Origin: Alkalispirochaeta americana
GTDB lineage: Bacteria > Spirochaetota > Spirochaetia > DSM-27196 > Alkalispirochaetaceae
NCBI RefSeq assembly: GCF_900156105.1
Contig: NZ_FTMS01000001.1
Location: 301,036-365,035, forward strand
Length of the DNA: 64,000 nt
Direction of reading: 5' to 3'
Shown here: positions 26,466 through 36,300 of the stretch, in pieces
Numbering within the stretch: the stretch's first letter is position 1
Layout: every line of letters starts with the position of its first letter
The notes under the pieces: model-generated
What the model saw: the letters and a program-made list of their open reading frames with translations, nothing else
Told to the model about the DNA's origin: nothing
Database searches by the model: none
Translations under genes and position numbers: made by a program

Positions 26466-27476
26466 GTGGTGAAACAGTTCTTTTCCCTGGCCGGTGCAGC
26501 GTCGGGGGTGAAAATGTTCTTTCTGAAGGGCGAGGCCTGGAGATTGTCGTTTCTGGTGATGCTAGCCCTGGTGGCGGTGATTACGGCGGTGCAGCCCGGC
26601 TACATTCTGCCCTACAACCTGCTTGTCAAGTTGAGAACGTGGCTTCCTCTCATACTGGCTGCCTACGGCCAGACCTTTGTTATTCTCGGGGGAGGTATCG
26701 ATCTTTCCGTGGGAACCATGATCGCCCTGGTGAATGTCACGGCTGTTGAGGTGATGGCTGCAGGCGGGTTTTCTCCCCCGAGTATCGTCCTGGGGCTTCT
26801 GTGCGGAATTGCCGCAGGGCTGGCTGCGGGGGCGGTGAACGGTTTTTGCGTAGCCTATCTGCGGTTTCAGCCCATCATCACGACCTTTGCCACGGGGATC
26901 ATCTGGACCGGGCTGGCCCTATGGATACGGCCCGAATCGGGCGGAGGCGTGCCCATGGAGTTGTATGATCTCTACTCGGGACAGTTCCTCTTCTTTCCTC
27001 TGGTCGTCTGGGTGGTGCTTGCCCTTTTCGGGCTGTCCTGGGTCCTGAAAAAAAGCTCCTTCGGGGTACACCTGAAGGCCGTGGGGGGCAATGCCCCCGC
27101 TGCGTTTGAAACGGGTCTTCCCGTGGCACGGATACGACTTTCGTCATACATGATCTGCAGCGTTTTCGTTTCGCTGGCCTCGTTCTGCATTCTGGGAGAG
27201 ACGATCACGGGTAATCCCTACGCGGGACAGGGCTACGATCTGGAATCGATCAGCGCCGTTGCTCTGGGAGGAACGAGTCTGGCCGGTGGTATCGGTGGTC
27301 CCGTGGGAAGTGTCTTCGGAGCTGCCATTCTGAAGCTGGTCAACGACGCCATCTTCTTCCTGGGGATACCGGTCAACTTTCAGCGGCTTATGCAAGGTCT
27401 CATTCTCGTGGGAGCTTTGGCAGCGGGTGGAGTGCTTTCGAAGAAGAACAGGGGAAAAAGCAAAGATGAATCATAA
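26466..27476 (+). CDS. Sugar ABC transporter permease (RbsC-like) 1
   Basis: 336 residues starting with tandem GTG codons after GGAAGG. Eight to ten hydrophobic helices are predicted. Family motifs are GGGIDLSVGTMIALVNV, FVTFAT-like (ITTFATGIIWTG), GGNAPAAFETGLPVARIRLSSY and ISAVALGGTSLAGGIGGP. It forms the membrane channel for CUT2 import. The end overlaps the next permease gene by 11 bases, suggesting a heterodimer rather than the RbsC homodimer. Confidence 0.93.
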   Translation: MVKQFFSLAGAASGVKMFFLKGEAWRLSFLVMLALVAVITAVQPGYILPYNLLVKLRTWLPLILAAYGQTFVILGGGIDLSVGTMIALVNVTAVEVMAAGGFSPPSIVLGLLCGIAAGLAAGAVNGFCVAYLRFQPIITTFATGIIWTGLALWIRPESGGGVPMELYDLYSGQFLFFPLVVWVVLALFGLSWVLKKSSFGVHLKAVGGNAPAAFETGLPVARIRLSSYMICSVFVSLASFCILGETITGNPYAGQGYDLESISAVALGGTSLAGGIGGPVGSVFGAAILKLVNDAIFFLGIPVNFQRLMQGLILVGALAAGGVLSKKNRGKSKDES

Positions 27477-28446
27477 CAGTTCTGGAGAAATGAAGCAGCA
27501 CATCGCCCGGGTTCTGGACCCGACGGTGCTGGTCTTCTCGCTCTGCCTGGTCTTGCTTGCAATCGGGCAGATTGTCTCTCCCGGTTTTGCCGCGCCACGG
27601 CAGATTATCAATATGCTGGTGGTGGCCTCTTTTTTGGGAATCGTAGCTGCCGGTCAGAGTTTGGTGGTAATCGGCGGAAAGAACGGGATTGATCTTTCCG
27701 TGGGAAATCTGGTGACCTTCGGGGCGATTGTGGGGGGCGCCGTCATGAGGCAACAGGATCAGAGACTGATGCTGGCGCTCCTGGCAGTGCTCTTCTTTTC
27801 CTTTTTGGTGGGACTTCTCAACGGCACGGGGGTGGTCTTTTTCGGAATACCTCCCCTGGTGATGACCCTGGGCATGGGGATTATTGTGGCTGCCACCAAC
27901 AGGTTTATTACTGGCGGTGTTCCCGTGGGAGGGGCGTCTCCGCTGCTGAGGATCCTGGTTGTGGGACGAATAGGGGGCGTTCCGGGAATCCTCTTCTGGT
28001 GGATTCTTATCGCGGTGCTGGTGCTGGTCCTTCTCCATAACAGTCGCTACGGCATGAATCTCTACGCTTTGGGAAGCAACGAGACGGCAGCGAAGCTCTC
28101 GGGTGTGTCCGTTGTCCCCATGAGGATTATCACCTTCGGACTCTGTTCGCTTCTGGCCGGGCTGGCAGGTTTCCTCTACCTGGGCTATCTGGGCTCTGTC
28201 TACAACATCACTCTGGGGGACAAATACACCCTTGCGTCGGTTGTGGCGGTTGTTGTGGGCGGAACGGCCCTTACAGGAGGAGTGGGGGGATATCGAGGGG
28301 TGTTTTTTGGGGCGATCATGCTGCAGTTGCTTGAAAGCCTCTTGATAACGCTCAGGATGGAACAATTTGGCAGGAATATCACCTTCGGGGTGGTTCTCCT
28401 TTTACTGATTTTTATGTACGGCCGCGATAAGAAACTTCGCATGTGA
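27466..28446 (+). CDS. Sugar ABC transporter permease (RbsC-like) 2
   Basis: 326 residues from ATG 27466, inside the end of the upstream gene; AGGGGA lies about 11 bases before. It shows GGKNGIDLSVGNLVTFG, GNGTGVVFF-like (LLNGTGVVFFGIPPLVMTLG), LYALGSNETAAKLSGV and VAVVVGGTALTGGVGG. It is paralogous to the preceding permease but clearly diverged. The Gfo/Idh gene follows closely, so transport and catabolism are co-transcribed. Confidence 0.93.
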   Translation: MNHNSSGEMKQHIARVLDPTVLVFSLCLVLLAIGQIVSPGFAAPRQIINMLVVASFLGIVAAGQSLVVIGGKNGIDLSVGNLVTFGAIVGGAVMRQQDQRLMLALLAVLFFSFLVGLLNGTGVVFFGIPPLVMTLGMGIIVAATNRFITGGVPVGGASPLLRILVVGRIGGVPGILFWWILIAVLVLVLLHNSRYGMNLYALGSNETAAKLSGVSVVPMRIITFGLCSLLAGLAGFLYLGYLGSVYNITLGDKYTLASVVAVVVGGTALTGGVGGYRGVFFGAIMLQLLESLLITLRMEQFGRNITFGVVLLLLIFMYGRDKKLRM

Positions 28447-28466
28447 TGGCGTGAAGGAGAATGGAT

Positions 28467-29648
28467 ATGAGTGTAATGAGAGTTGGTGTAATAGGAACGG
28501 GTCTGATCGGCCCTGTCCATATAGAAGGACTTCAGAGAAACCCCGATCTGGTCCAGGCTGTTGGTGTGGCAGGAACCTCCCTGGACAAGGCCCGGGCAAC
28601 GGCGCGCAGGTACGGCCTTCCCAAGGCCTACGAGTCCTGGGAAGAGATGCTTCAGGACCGGGAGATCGATGCTGTTCATGTATGCTCTCCCAACCATCTT
28701 CATCACGGTATGGTGAAGGCGGCCCTGCTGGCGGGGAAGCATGTGGTGTGCGAGAAGCCCCTCGCCCTGACCCGTGCCGAGGGAGAGGAGCTGGTCGAAC
28801 TGGCGACCAGCCGGGGGCTTTTTCACGGGGTGCATTTCAACCTTCGCTATTACCCCCTGGTTCAAAACCTGAAACGGAAAATCCGGTCGGGCCATCTGGG
28901 GAAACTTGTGAATATCCACGGAGGGTTTCTTCAGGATTGGCTCCTCTATCGGGATGACTACAACTGGCGTCTGGAATCATCCAAGGCGGGCGACACCCGG
29001 GTGGTGGGAGACCTGGCGTCGCATTGGTTTGACATGATCGAGTTTCTCACGGGGCAGCAGGTTCAGCAGGTTTGCGCCGATTTCTCCACGGTTCACCCCG
29101 TCCGCAGAAAACCCCTGGGTTCGGTTCAGACCTTTTCATCGGCGCCTTCCTCGCCGGACGATTCCGGGGCCTGGGAAGAGTACCAGGTCGATACGGAGGA
29201 CCAGGCATCGGTCCTCTTTCGGACAGACCAGGGCGTTCAGGGGAGCGCCCTCTTCAGCCAGGTTGCGGCGGGCCGGAAGTGTTACCTGAATTTTGAGATC
29301 CATGGTTTGGAGCAGGCCGCCGGGTGGAACTCGGAGGAGCCGAACCATATCTGGTACGGCAACAGGGAGGGAACAAACCAGGTCCAGGTCAAGGATCCTT
29401 CATCCTTTGAGGAAGAGGCCCGGAAATATTGTTCCTATCCCGGGGGGCACCAGGAGGGATTTGGTGATACGGTGAAGCAGTTCATGCGCGATTTCTACTC
29501 CAGCGTCCAGGCCGGAACAGCCGGAGATTATCCGTCTTTTCGGGACGGGCTTCGGGAAATTGAGGTCTGCGAAGCGCTTCTGACGAGCGCTCGTTCGGGT
29601 TCGTGGCAGAAGGTCCAGGGTCCGGCGAAGGACAGCACAAAAATATGA
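28467..29648 (+). CDS. Gfo/Idh/MocA-family oxidoreductase
   Basis: 393 residues from ATG 28467, which is 7 bases after AAGGAG (ATG 28461 is too close). The N-terminal Rossmann motif is VGVIGTGLIGPVH; the family signature VCEKPLALTRAEGEEL contains the conserved EKP lysine. C-terminal domain motifs include GDLASHWFDMIEFLTG. Members oxidise sugars or cyclitols with NAD(P). Between a CUT2 transporter and a TIM-barrel isomerase, it is probably the first catabolic step for the imported sugar or polyol (inference). Confidence 0.92.
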   Translation: MSVMRVGVIGTGLIGPVHIEGLQRNPDLVQAVGVAGTSLDKARATARRYGLPKAYESWEEMLQDREIDAVHVCSPNHLHHGMVKAALLAGKHVVCEKPLALTRAEGEELVELATSRGLFHGVHFNLRYYPLVQNLKRKIRSGHLGKLVNIHGGFLQDWLLYRDDYNWRLESSKAGDTRVVGDLASHWFDMIEFLTGQQVQQVCADFSTVHPVRRKPLGSVQTFSSAPSSPDDSGAWEEYQVDTEDQASVLFRTDQGVQGSALFSQVAAGRKCYLNFEIHGLEQAAGWNSEEPNHIWYGNREGTNQVQVKDPSSFEEEARKYCSYPGGHQEGFGDTVKQFMRDFYSSVQAGTAGDYPSFRDGLREIEVCEALLTSARSGSWQKVQGPAKDSTKI

Positions 29649-29736
29649 TGGAAAAACCGCGAGGTTAGAGAAAGAACAGGGGTGTTGCGTCGGGGATCGC
29701 CGGCGCGATAACAAATGACGGCAGGGGAGGAAGAGA

Positions 29737-30867
29737 ATGAATAATCCTATTTGGCTGATGACCTCGGCATTTCCGGGGCTGGGGCTGGAAGAGATTCTTG
29801 CCAGAGCAGAGGGGTTGGGAGCCCAGGGTCTGGATGTTTGTGTGTTTCGTCGCGATGGAACCAGAACGGACCACGTGGCGACTCATATCGACTACGAGGA
29901 TTTCTCGCCGCGCAGGGCCCAGGAGGTGCTGGATCTTTTTGCAGCCCGGGATATGCGATTTTCTCTGGGGGCCTACGAAAACCTCCTGGGGGGCGACCCC
30001 GGGGAACGGGTTCGAAACCAGAACCATCTGCTGGCGCTGATCCGGATTGCTCATCTTCTGGGGGGCGATAAAAACGGGGTGCGCGTGGGGACTTTTGTTG
30101 GGTACAACCACGAGCTGGGAAATACCGAGGGCGGTTTCGAGAAGAACCTCCTGGAATATCAGCGCATCTTTACCCCTATCATCAAGTACGCCGAGGATCT
30201 GGGGGTTACTGTGACCTACGAAAATTGCCCCATGGAAGGATGGCGCTCCCCGGGATACACGTCGACCTATAACAACCTGCCGGGAACGCTGGCGGCCCGA
30301 AAGCTCATGTATACCCTTATTCCAAGCGCCGCCCACGGGGAGATCTACGATCCCTCCCACGATGTGTGGCAGCACACAGATCCGGTGGAGGTGTTACGCC
30401 ATTCCGACTTCTCTCGAATAAAGATGGTCCACGTAAAGGCCACGCGTCTCAAGAAAAACAGCATAGCGGCTCACTGGGGGGGGATGTATGCCATGCAGCT
30501 TGTCTCCCGGGATCTGGCCGAGCGGGCGGGGGTTCCCGTTCCGGCCCACGAGTGGGATCGTCTGAACTACGAAGCCATGCTTCCCGGGTTCGGAGGCAGC
30601 GACAGCATGGACTGGCGTGCCTTTGTGGAGGCCTTGCTGGAGAAGGGCTTTTCCGGCCCCTTTTCCATAGAGAATGAGGCCGAGCTCTCGCGGGGGACGG
30701 AGAACCTGGGAGCGATTCTCCAGGGATTCTCCGGTGCAATCCACTCGCTGATGCCCCTTCTGTGGCCACTCACTTCCGAGGGCTACCGCTTTGATGGTTC
30801 CCGGCTGGAGACCCTGGGAGGAGCCGCTACAAAAGATGTTCCCCTGGTGACGATGGATTCACTCTGA
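29737..30867 (+). CDS. Sugar phosphate isomerase/epimerase-like TIM-barrel protein
   Basis: 376 residues; GGGGAGGAAGAG precedes the ATG. It has the AP_endonuc_2/xylose isomerase-like barrel: FPGLGLEEILARAEGLGAQGLDV, GVTVTYENCPMEG, IYDPSHDVWQ, MVHVKATRLKK and GFSGPFSIENEAELSRG, with His and Glu residues suited to bind a metal. Such proteins isomerise or epimerise keto-sugars and cyclitols. It is the last gene of the CUT2 operon, and its end overlaps the convergent kinase gene by 9 bases. Confidence 0.87.
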   Translation: MNNPIWLMTSAFPGLGLEEILARAEGLGAQGLDVCVFRRDGTRTDHVATHIDYEDFSPRRAQEVLDLFAARDMRFSLGAYENLLGGDPGERVRNQNHLLALIRIAHLLGGDKNGVRVGTFVGYNHELGNTEGGFEKNLLEYQRIFTPIIKYAEDLGVTVTYENCPMEGWRSPGYTSTYNNLPGTLAARKLMYTLIPSAAHGEIYDPSHDVWQHTDPVEVLRHSDFSRIKMVHVKATRLKKNSIAAHWGGMYAMQLVSRDLAERAGVPVPAHEWDRLNYEAMLPGFGGSDSMDWRAFVEALLEKGFSGPFSIENEAELSRGTENLGAILQGFSGAIHSLMPLLWPLTSEGYRFDGSRLETLGGAATKDVPLVTMDSL

Positions 30868-32247
30868 CGAACCGGGCTTTCCCGGTATCAGGGGGCCTCT
30901 CACGGTGATAGAGGCCCCTCCTTCGGGAGATGGTCCTGCTGAAACGGTAAACCCCAGGGTTTCGGCGATGGATCGCACCGTGGTGAGGCCGAAGCCGAGG
31001 CCCGGTTCGTTCCTGCCGTGGGAGCCCCGGCGGAAGGGTTCAAAGACCTCGCGTGGAGAAACTTCGCCGAAACCCGGGCCGTCATCAGCGAATTCCAGTT
31101 CAAAGATTGTATCTTTTTCTCGTGGGTGAACTCGAAAAAAGACAGTGTTTTTCTCCTGGGTGTAGCGGATCGCGTTCTGATAGAGATTTTCGAAGAGGCG
31201 TTCCATCAGGCGGCGGTCCACCTGAATCAACTTCTTCCGGGGGATTGCGATCTCCTGAAGGAAGTATCGTCCTGTAAGTTCCACGTCTCTGCGGATTGTT
31301 TCGGCAACGTCCGAAAAGTAGTCTCCGGCAGGGACCACGGCCAGTATTGCTTGGTGATCGGGAGATTCCAGGCGGGAGAAATCGATGAGCTGATCGATTC
31401 GCTCCTGGAGCAGATCTGCCTTGGAGGAAATCGCCTGGAGTGCCTGCTGGCGTGATTGGGGTTCACCGAAGACGTTGTCTTCCAGGGCTTCAACATATCC
31501 TTTGATGGTAGTCAGGGGAGTGCTCAGATCGTGAGAAAGCCCCATGAACATCCGGGTTCGCTGTGTCCGTGCCTGGTCCAGGGTGAGACGAAGGAACTCC
31601 AGATCCTGAGCCAGAAGGCCGAACTCATCACGATATGCTGCAGGAACGGGGGTGGTTATATCGCCTGCGGCCATGCGATGGGTGGCATCGCGGAGAACGT
31701 TCAGTTTGCTGGAAAAGTCCTGCAAAATGGCGGTGCCGACAAGGCTTCCAGCCACAAGGGCCAGGGCTACTAAAGTAAGGGGCAACAGATGCCGCCTTCC
31801 GGGATGTCCCCCGGGTGGCTTGATCACGGGGTGTTCGTAGATCACATAATACCGCTCATTACCGGGGGCCTGAACCGACAGGAGGCTGAATCGGGTCTCT
31901 CCCAGTTGCTCCTCGATGTGGGTCAGCAACTCCTGTCTGGGGTCATGACTTTCTGCAAGGGCCGTCCTTACCGGATGAGTCCCGGGAGAACCGGCTGCTA
32001 CCTCCATCTCCTCGCTCAGTACGACAAAGGCAAAATCCCGATTTTTCAGATCCTCCTGGGCAAGCGTTCCCTGCCGTATTTGATCAGTTAGTTTTGTCTC
32101 GACCCATTCCTGCCATTCCAGGACCTCCCGGAAGAGAGCGACTTCTCGGGAGAAGGTGGTGATCATGTAGTAGGAGAAGGTAATGAGAAAGAAGGGGGTC
32201 AGGGTGAGGGCAATGATCATGGCCCTGATTTTTGTGCTGTGCTTCAT
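30859..32247 (-). CDS. Sensor histidine kinase (HAMP-HisKA-HATPase)
   Basis: 462 residues. TM1 at about 9-30, an extracytoplasmic region of about 120 residues, TM2 at about 154-175, a HAMP linker (176-228), HisKA with His239 in FMGLSHDLSTPLTTIKGYVE, and HATPase_c with N box LYQNAIRYTQ and G box ADDGPGFGE, FRRGSHGRNEPGLGFGL. It is a classic EnvZ/BaeS-type kinase coupled by a 4-base overlap to its regulator gene. Next to an RND pump, it may sense membrane stress or a toxic compound (inference). Confidence 0.94.
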   Translation of the reverse strand: MKHSTKIRAMIIALTLTPFFLITFSYYMITTFSREVALFREVLEWQEWVETKLTDQIRQGTLAQEDLKNRDFAFVVLSEEMEVAAGSPGTHPVRTALAESHDPRQELLTHIEEQLGETRFSLLSVQAPGNERYYVIYEHPVIKPPGGHPGRRHLLPLTLVALALVAGSLVGTAILQDFSSKLNVLRDATHRMAAGDITTPVPAAYRDEFGLLAQDLEFLRLTLDQARTQRTRMFMGLSHDLSTPLTTIKGYVEALEDNVFGEPQSRQQALQAISSKADLLQERIDQLIDFSRLESPDHQAILAVVPAGDYFSDVAETIRRDVELTGRYFLQEIAIPRKKLIQVDRRLMERLFENLYQNAIRYTQEKNTVFFRVHPREKDTIFELEFADDGPGFGEVSPREVFEPFRRGSHGRNEPGLGFGLTTVRSIAETLGFTVSAGPSPEGGASITVRGPLIPGKPGSSE

Positions 32248-33005
32248 GGGGCGGTTTCCCGGGTGGAGGCGGGGGGGCTGCAGAGAAGAACGTAGCCGTA
32301 GCCGTGGCGGGTGATGATATACTGTGGATCGGCAGGGTCCTCCTCCAGCTTGCGGCGCAACCGTTGAATGTGAACAGCCACGCTGGAAAGATCTCCGTAG
32401 TCGTTTCCCCAGACGGCCTCGTAAATCTCCCGGGGACCGGCCGGTCTCCCCTTCCGCTGGATCAGATAGCGCAGAAGGGCAAACTCCCGGGGTGCCAGGG
32501 AGATTTCTGTTCCTTCCTTTATGACCTGTGATGTTTCCAGGTGTACCGATACCGCTCCCAGCCGGATTGCCCCTGCCTCTCCCTCGGGAGGGAGCGATTG
32601 GGTTCCTTCCTTCGACAAGGATACACTTCCTCGCTGTTCTACCTGAACTCTCCGAAGGAGAGCCCGGACGCGAGCTACCAGAACTCGGGGCGAGAAGGGT
32701 TTGGTCACGTATTCATCGGCTCCGGCGCCCAAGCCGAAGACCACGTCCATGTCTTCACGGCGAGCGGTCATGATGATCACCGGAGTGTCCCCGGTGCGTC
32801 GCAGGTTCTGGAGAACCTCGAAGCCGTCTATGCCGGGCAGGTTTATGTCCAGCAGGATCAGATCCCGGGGGTGTGACTTCAATGCCGCAATAGCAGCCTC
32901 GCCGGTTCCGGCAATTTCCGTGCTGAATCCTTCCCTGTGAAGATAGGCGCTCATCAGTTGAGCGATATCGGCATCGTCTTCGACAATCAATATTGATCCG
33001 GTCAT
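32244..33005 (-). CDS. OmpR-family response regulator
   Basis: 253 residues from ATG 33005, chosen for GGGAG just upstream (ATG 33023 is an alternative). The receiver has VEDD at 8-11, Asp53 in LILLDINLPG and VTKPF. The C-terminal winged helix contains LAPREFALLRYLIQRKGR, VHIQRLRRKLEEDP and IITRHGYGYVL. Proteins of this class bind direct repeats with a 10-11 bp period; three such repeats lie at 39022-39054 upstream of the efflux genes. A good TATAAT lies just upstream (about 33024). Confidence 0.94.
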   Translation of the reverse strand: MTGSILIVEDDADIAQLMSAYLHREGFSTEIAGTGEAAIAALKSHPRDLILLDINLPGIDGFEVLQNLRRTGDTPVIIMTARREDMDVVFGLGAGADEYVTKPFSPRVLVARVRALLRRVQVEQRGSVSLSKEGTQSLPPEGEAGAIRLGAVSVHLETSQVIKEGTEISLAPREFALLRYLIQRKGRPAGPREIYEAVWGNDYGDLSSVAVHIQRLRRKLEEDPADPQYIITRHGYGYVLLCSPPASTRETAP

Positions 33006-33047
33006 AGCTCTCCCGACTCCCATTATACTGCGTCTGCTCCTGAATCG

Positions 33048-33359
33048 TTATACTTCCTGAAGATCTACCGTCGAGGAAAAGAGCTTGATCCCCTCTCCGG
33101 GATAGAGAGCTTTTACCTCCCTCACGGCCCGGACAAGACGATCCTTTTCCTCCCGGTCGCAATAGATCAGTATCAGGACGTTCTCCTCGGGCCAGACTTG
33201 ATCGCCCCGGCGTTCTCCGCTCGATCCTCGGCCGAAGACGGGGCACAGCCGGGTGAAGGCCGTTCCTGTCTGGTGGGCCTGGAATCGATCAAAGAGGTCC
33301 TCCTCTATTGCCTGGTTCAGAATTATTTCCACCCGGAGACAGCTCCTGGTTTTGGTCAT
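33048..33359 (-). CDS. PG0541-like, RND-transporter-associated small protein
   Basis: 103 residues: MTKTRSCLRVEIILNQAIEEDLF, then TGTAFTRLCPVFGRGSSGE and ENVLILIYCDREE. The pattern of strands and the variable glycine loop is that of the PII-like small proteins found beside RND pumps (PG0541 family). Their role is probably regulatory, but mechanism and ligand are not established to my knowledge. The ATG overlaps the end of the pump gene, which argues for close coupling. The family call is by memory of motif and context. Confidence 0.7.
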   Translation of the reverse strand: MTKTRSCLRVEIILNQAIEEDLFDRFQAHQTGTAFTRLCPVFGRGSSGERRGDQVWPEENVLILIYCDREEKDRLVRAVREVKALYPGEGIKLFSSTVDLQEV

Positions 33360-36300
33360 GGCAAGACTCCTTTCGTGTTTTCCCGATGATCCTCATCGAA
33401 ATAATGCTCGAAGCGTCGCTCAAGCCTGGCCTGGCGTCGTTTCCTGAAAATGTCGGTCTTGCTGTTTATGGCAGCATAGAGGAGCGGTACAAAAAAGAGC
33501 GTCAGGATGGCGCTCGCCGTGAGCCCTCCCACCACGGTAATGCCGATGGGCCGAATCAGTTCTGACCCCTGCCCCTCCAGAAACGAGACTGGCACGAGCC
33601 CCAGAATGGTGGTGAGGTTAGTCATGAGGATCGGCCGGAGCCGGTTTTCTCCTGCCTGGAGACAAGCCTCGGTGAGGGGAACGCCCCGCTTCCGCAGAAG
33701 GTTTGTGTAGTCCACCAGGACAATACCGTTGTTCACCACAATCCCCACGAGCATGACGAACCCCACGGCGCTCAGGATGCTCAGGTTTACCCCCATGAGA
33801 AGATGGGCGACGATCACTCCGATCAGGGTGAGCGGAATAGTGAAGAAGATGATGAAGGGGTCCACAAAGGATTCGAACTGGGCTGCCATCACCCCGAAAA
33901 CCAGGATTATGGCTACCACGATGATCGCCAGGAAGACCTGACCGTACCGCTGGAGGTCCTCAAAATCTCCGGCAAAGAGGATGACCACCCCTTCCTCGGG
34001 AGGGACTCTTTCGTTCAGGAGGCGGCGTATCTCCTGCTCCGTCTGGACCAGCTGGGCTCCCGGGGCCAGATCCGCCTCTACCGTAACCTGCCGCGCCTGG
34101 GCTTCACGGCGGATCGTCACGGGGCCCGAGGTTCTCCGGTAGGAGGCGACACTGGAGAGGGGCACTCGTATTCCGCTGGAGCTGGTCACGGTGATGCGAT
34201 CCAGGTCGGGCAGGTGGGTCCGGTCTGATTCATCCAGGATGAGCACAATATCGTACTCATCACCATCGCGGCGGAACTGCGATGCCGTGATACCCTCTAT
34301 GTTGGCCCGTATCTCCTGGCCGATAGTGGTGATGCTCAGACCCATGGCGTAGGCCCGTTCCCGGTCTATCCGGACGTCGATCTGGGGAAGCCCTTGGGTA
34401 AGGTCAGACTCGGGATCCAGAGCTTCGGGGATCTCCTCGAGAATTTTCAGTATCCGGTCGCTGATCTCCCCGGCCCGGTTCGTATCGTCGGTTCGTATCC
34501 GGATGCTGATGGGACGCCCCCCGCCCAGCCCTCCCTGGCCGCTTCCAAAGGAGAACTCCACCCCGGGAAAACGGGCAAAATAGGGACGCAGTCGTTCCTG
34601 GATTTCCCGGGCGGATTCAATCCGTTCCTGGTAGGGAGGGAGGGTTATGGTGATGGAACCGGTATGGGAGGAGCCACCTCCGAAAGGTCTTCCGGTTCCT
34701 CCTCCTCCGGCGTCAACCACGATGTGCTGGAACCCTGCTATCTCGTGACGGACAATATCATAGAGTTCCAGGAGAATCTCTTCGGTTCGGCCCAGGCGGG
34801 TTCCCACGGGCATGGTCACGTTGAGCTCCAGACTATCCTCGTCCTGGGCAGGGAACAGTTCGAATCCCGTGAACCCTATCAGCCCGAGGCTCCCCCCGAA
34901 GAGGGAGAGGACCAGCAGGGTGGTGATTATCTTGTGGCGCAGCACCAGGCCCAGAAGGCCGAGGTAGCCCCGGTCCAGCCGGGCAAAGAGGGAAGCCATG
35001 ATCCAGTCCAGTCTCTTCAGAAATCCCCGGAGAGGCCGCTGGGCCGGGGTGATCAGGGGGAAGTAGTGGCTGGCCAGGACAGGAACCAGAAAAATTGCCA
35101 CCAGAAGAGACGATATCAGGGAGATCACCACGGTGAAGGCAAGCCCCGCAAAGAGCTCCCCCGCAATTTCAAGGCGCTCCCGAAAGAGCACCAGGGGAAC
35201 AAAGACGCACACCGATGTGAGGGTGGCCGCCACGATGGCGTTCACCATCTCCCGGGTTCCCAGAAGGGCTGCTGGTCGCAGTTTCACTCCTTTTTCACGG
35301 TAACGATAAATATTTTCCAAGATGACGATGGAGTTATCCACCAGCAGACCTACTCCCAGGGCCAGGCCGGCCAGGGTCATGAGGTTCAAGGTCAATCCGG
35401 AGAAATACATGATCGTCAGGGTGATCACAATCGAGGCGGGGATCGAAACGGCGATAACCAGAGTGGACTTGAGGCTTCGCAAAAAGACAAAGAGGATGAT
35501 CACCGCCAGGAGAGCCCCCATGAGGGCCTGACTGGTAACCGTTGTCAGGGAGTTTCTGATAGATTCAGTGGTATCGTTGATCACGCTCAGCCGGACTCCG
35601 TCGGGGAGTTCCTGGTTGATCCGGTCGAGCCGGGACAGAACGTTATCTGCTGCTTCCACGGAGTTGGTATCGCTCTGTTTCTGAACATTGATGTATACCC
35701 CGGGAACGCCATTAATATAGACAGCCTCGGTTTCCCGGCGGGTTCCCAGGGATACGCGCCCGAGGTCCCCCAGCCGCACCGGGGTGTCTCCACGCCGGGC
35801 CACCTGGGCCTCCTCGATCTCCCGGAGGGAGGAAAACTCCCCCGTCGTGCGTACCACAAAGTCGGTGTCCCCCTCGATCAGCTGGCCCCCGCCGATCTCC
35901 CGGTTCTGGGAGGCCACGGCCTGGGAGATTTCCGAGATCGTAAGGCCGTAGGCATCCAGCCGGTTTCGCAGGAGATCGACCCGAACCACCTGCTCCTGTC
36001 CACCCTGAATCTGGGCCTGGGCAATATTTTCGATCTGCTCAAGCCGGGGTTGAACCAGATCCAGTGCGATTTCCCGGAGCTCATCGGGCGATCGGTCTCC
36101 TGTCAGCTGGAGCATCAGTACGGGGATCATGGACGGGTCGAAGCGGAAGATCATCGGCGATGATGCATCGTCGGGGAGGGCTCCCCGGGCCAGTTCCAGC
36201 CGGTCCCGGATGTCGTTGGTGGCGGAATCCATGTTCGTTCCCCAGGAGAACTCGACGATCACCATGCTGTTGCCCTGACCGGTGGTGGAGGTCAGGGAGT

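Noticed and set aside
34394..36163. 589-codon open frame opposite the RND gene
   Set aside because: It runs antisense to a clear AcrB-type gene, has no start signal and a composition typical of antisense frames in GC-rich genes.
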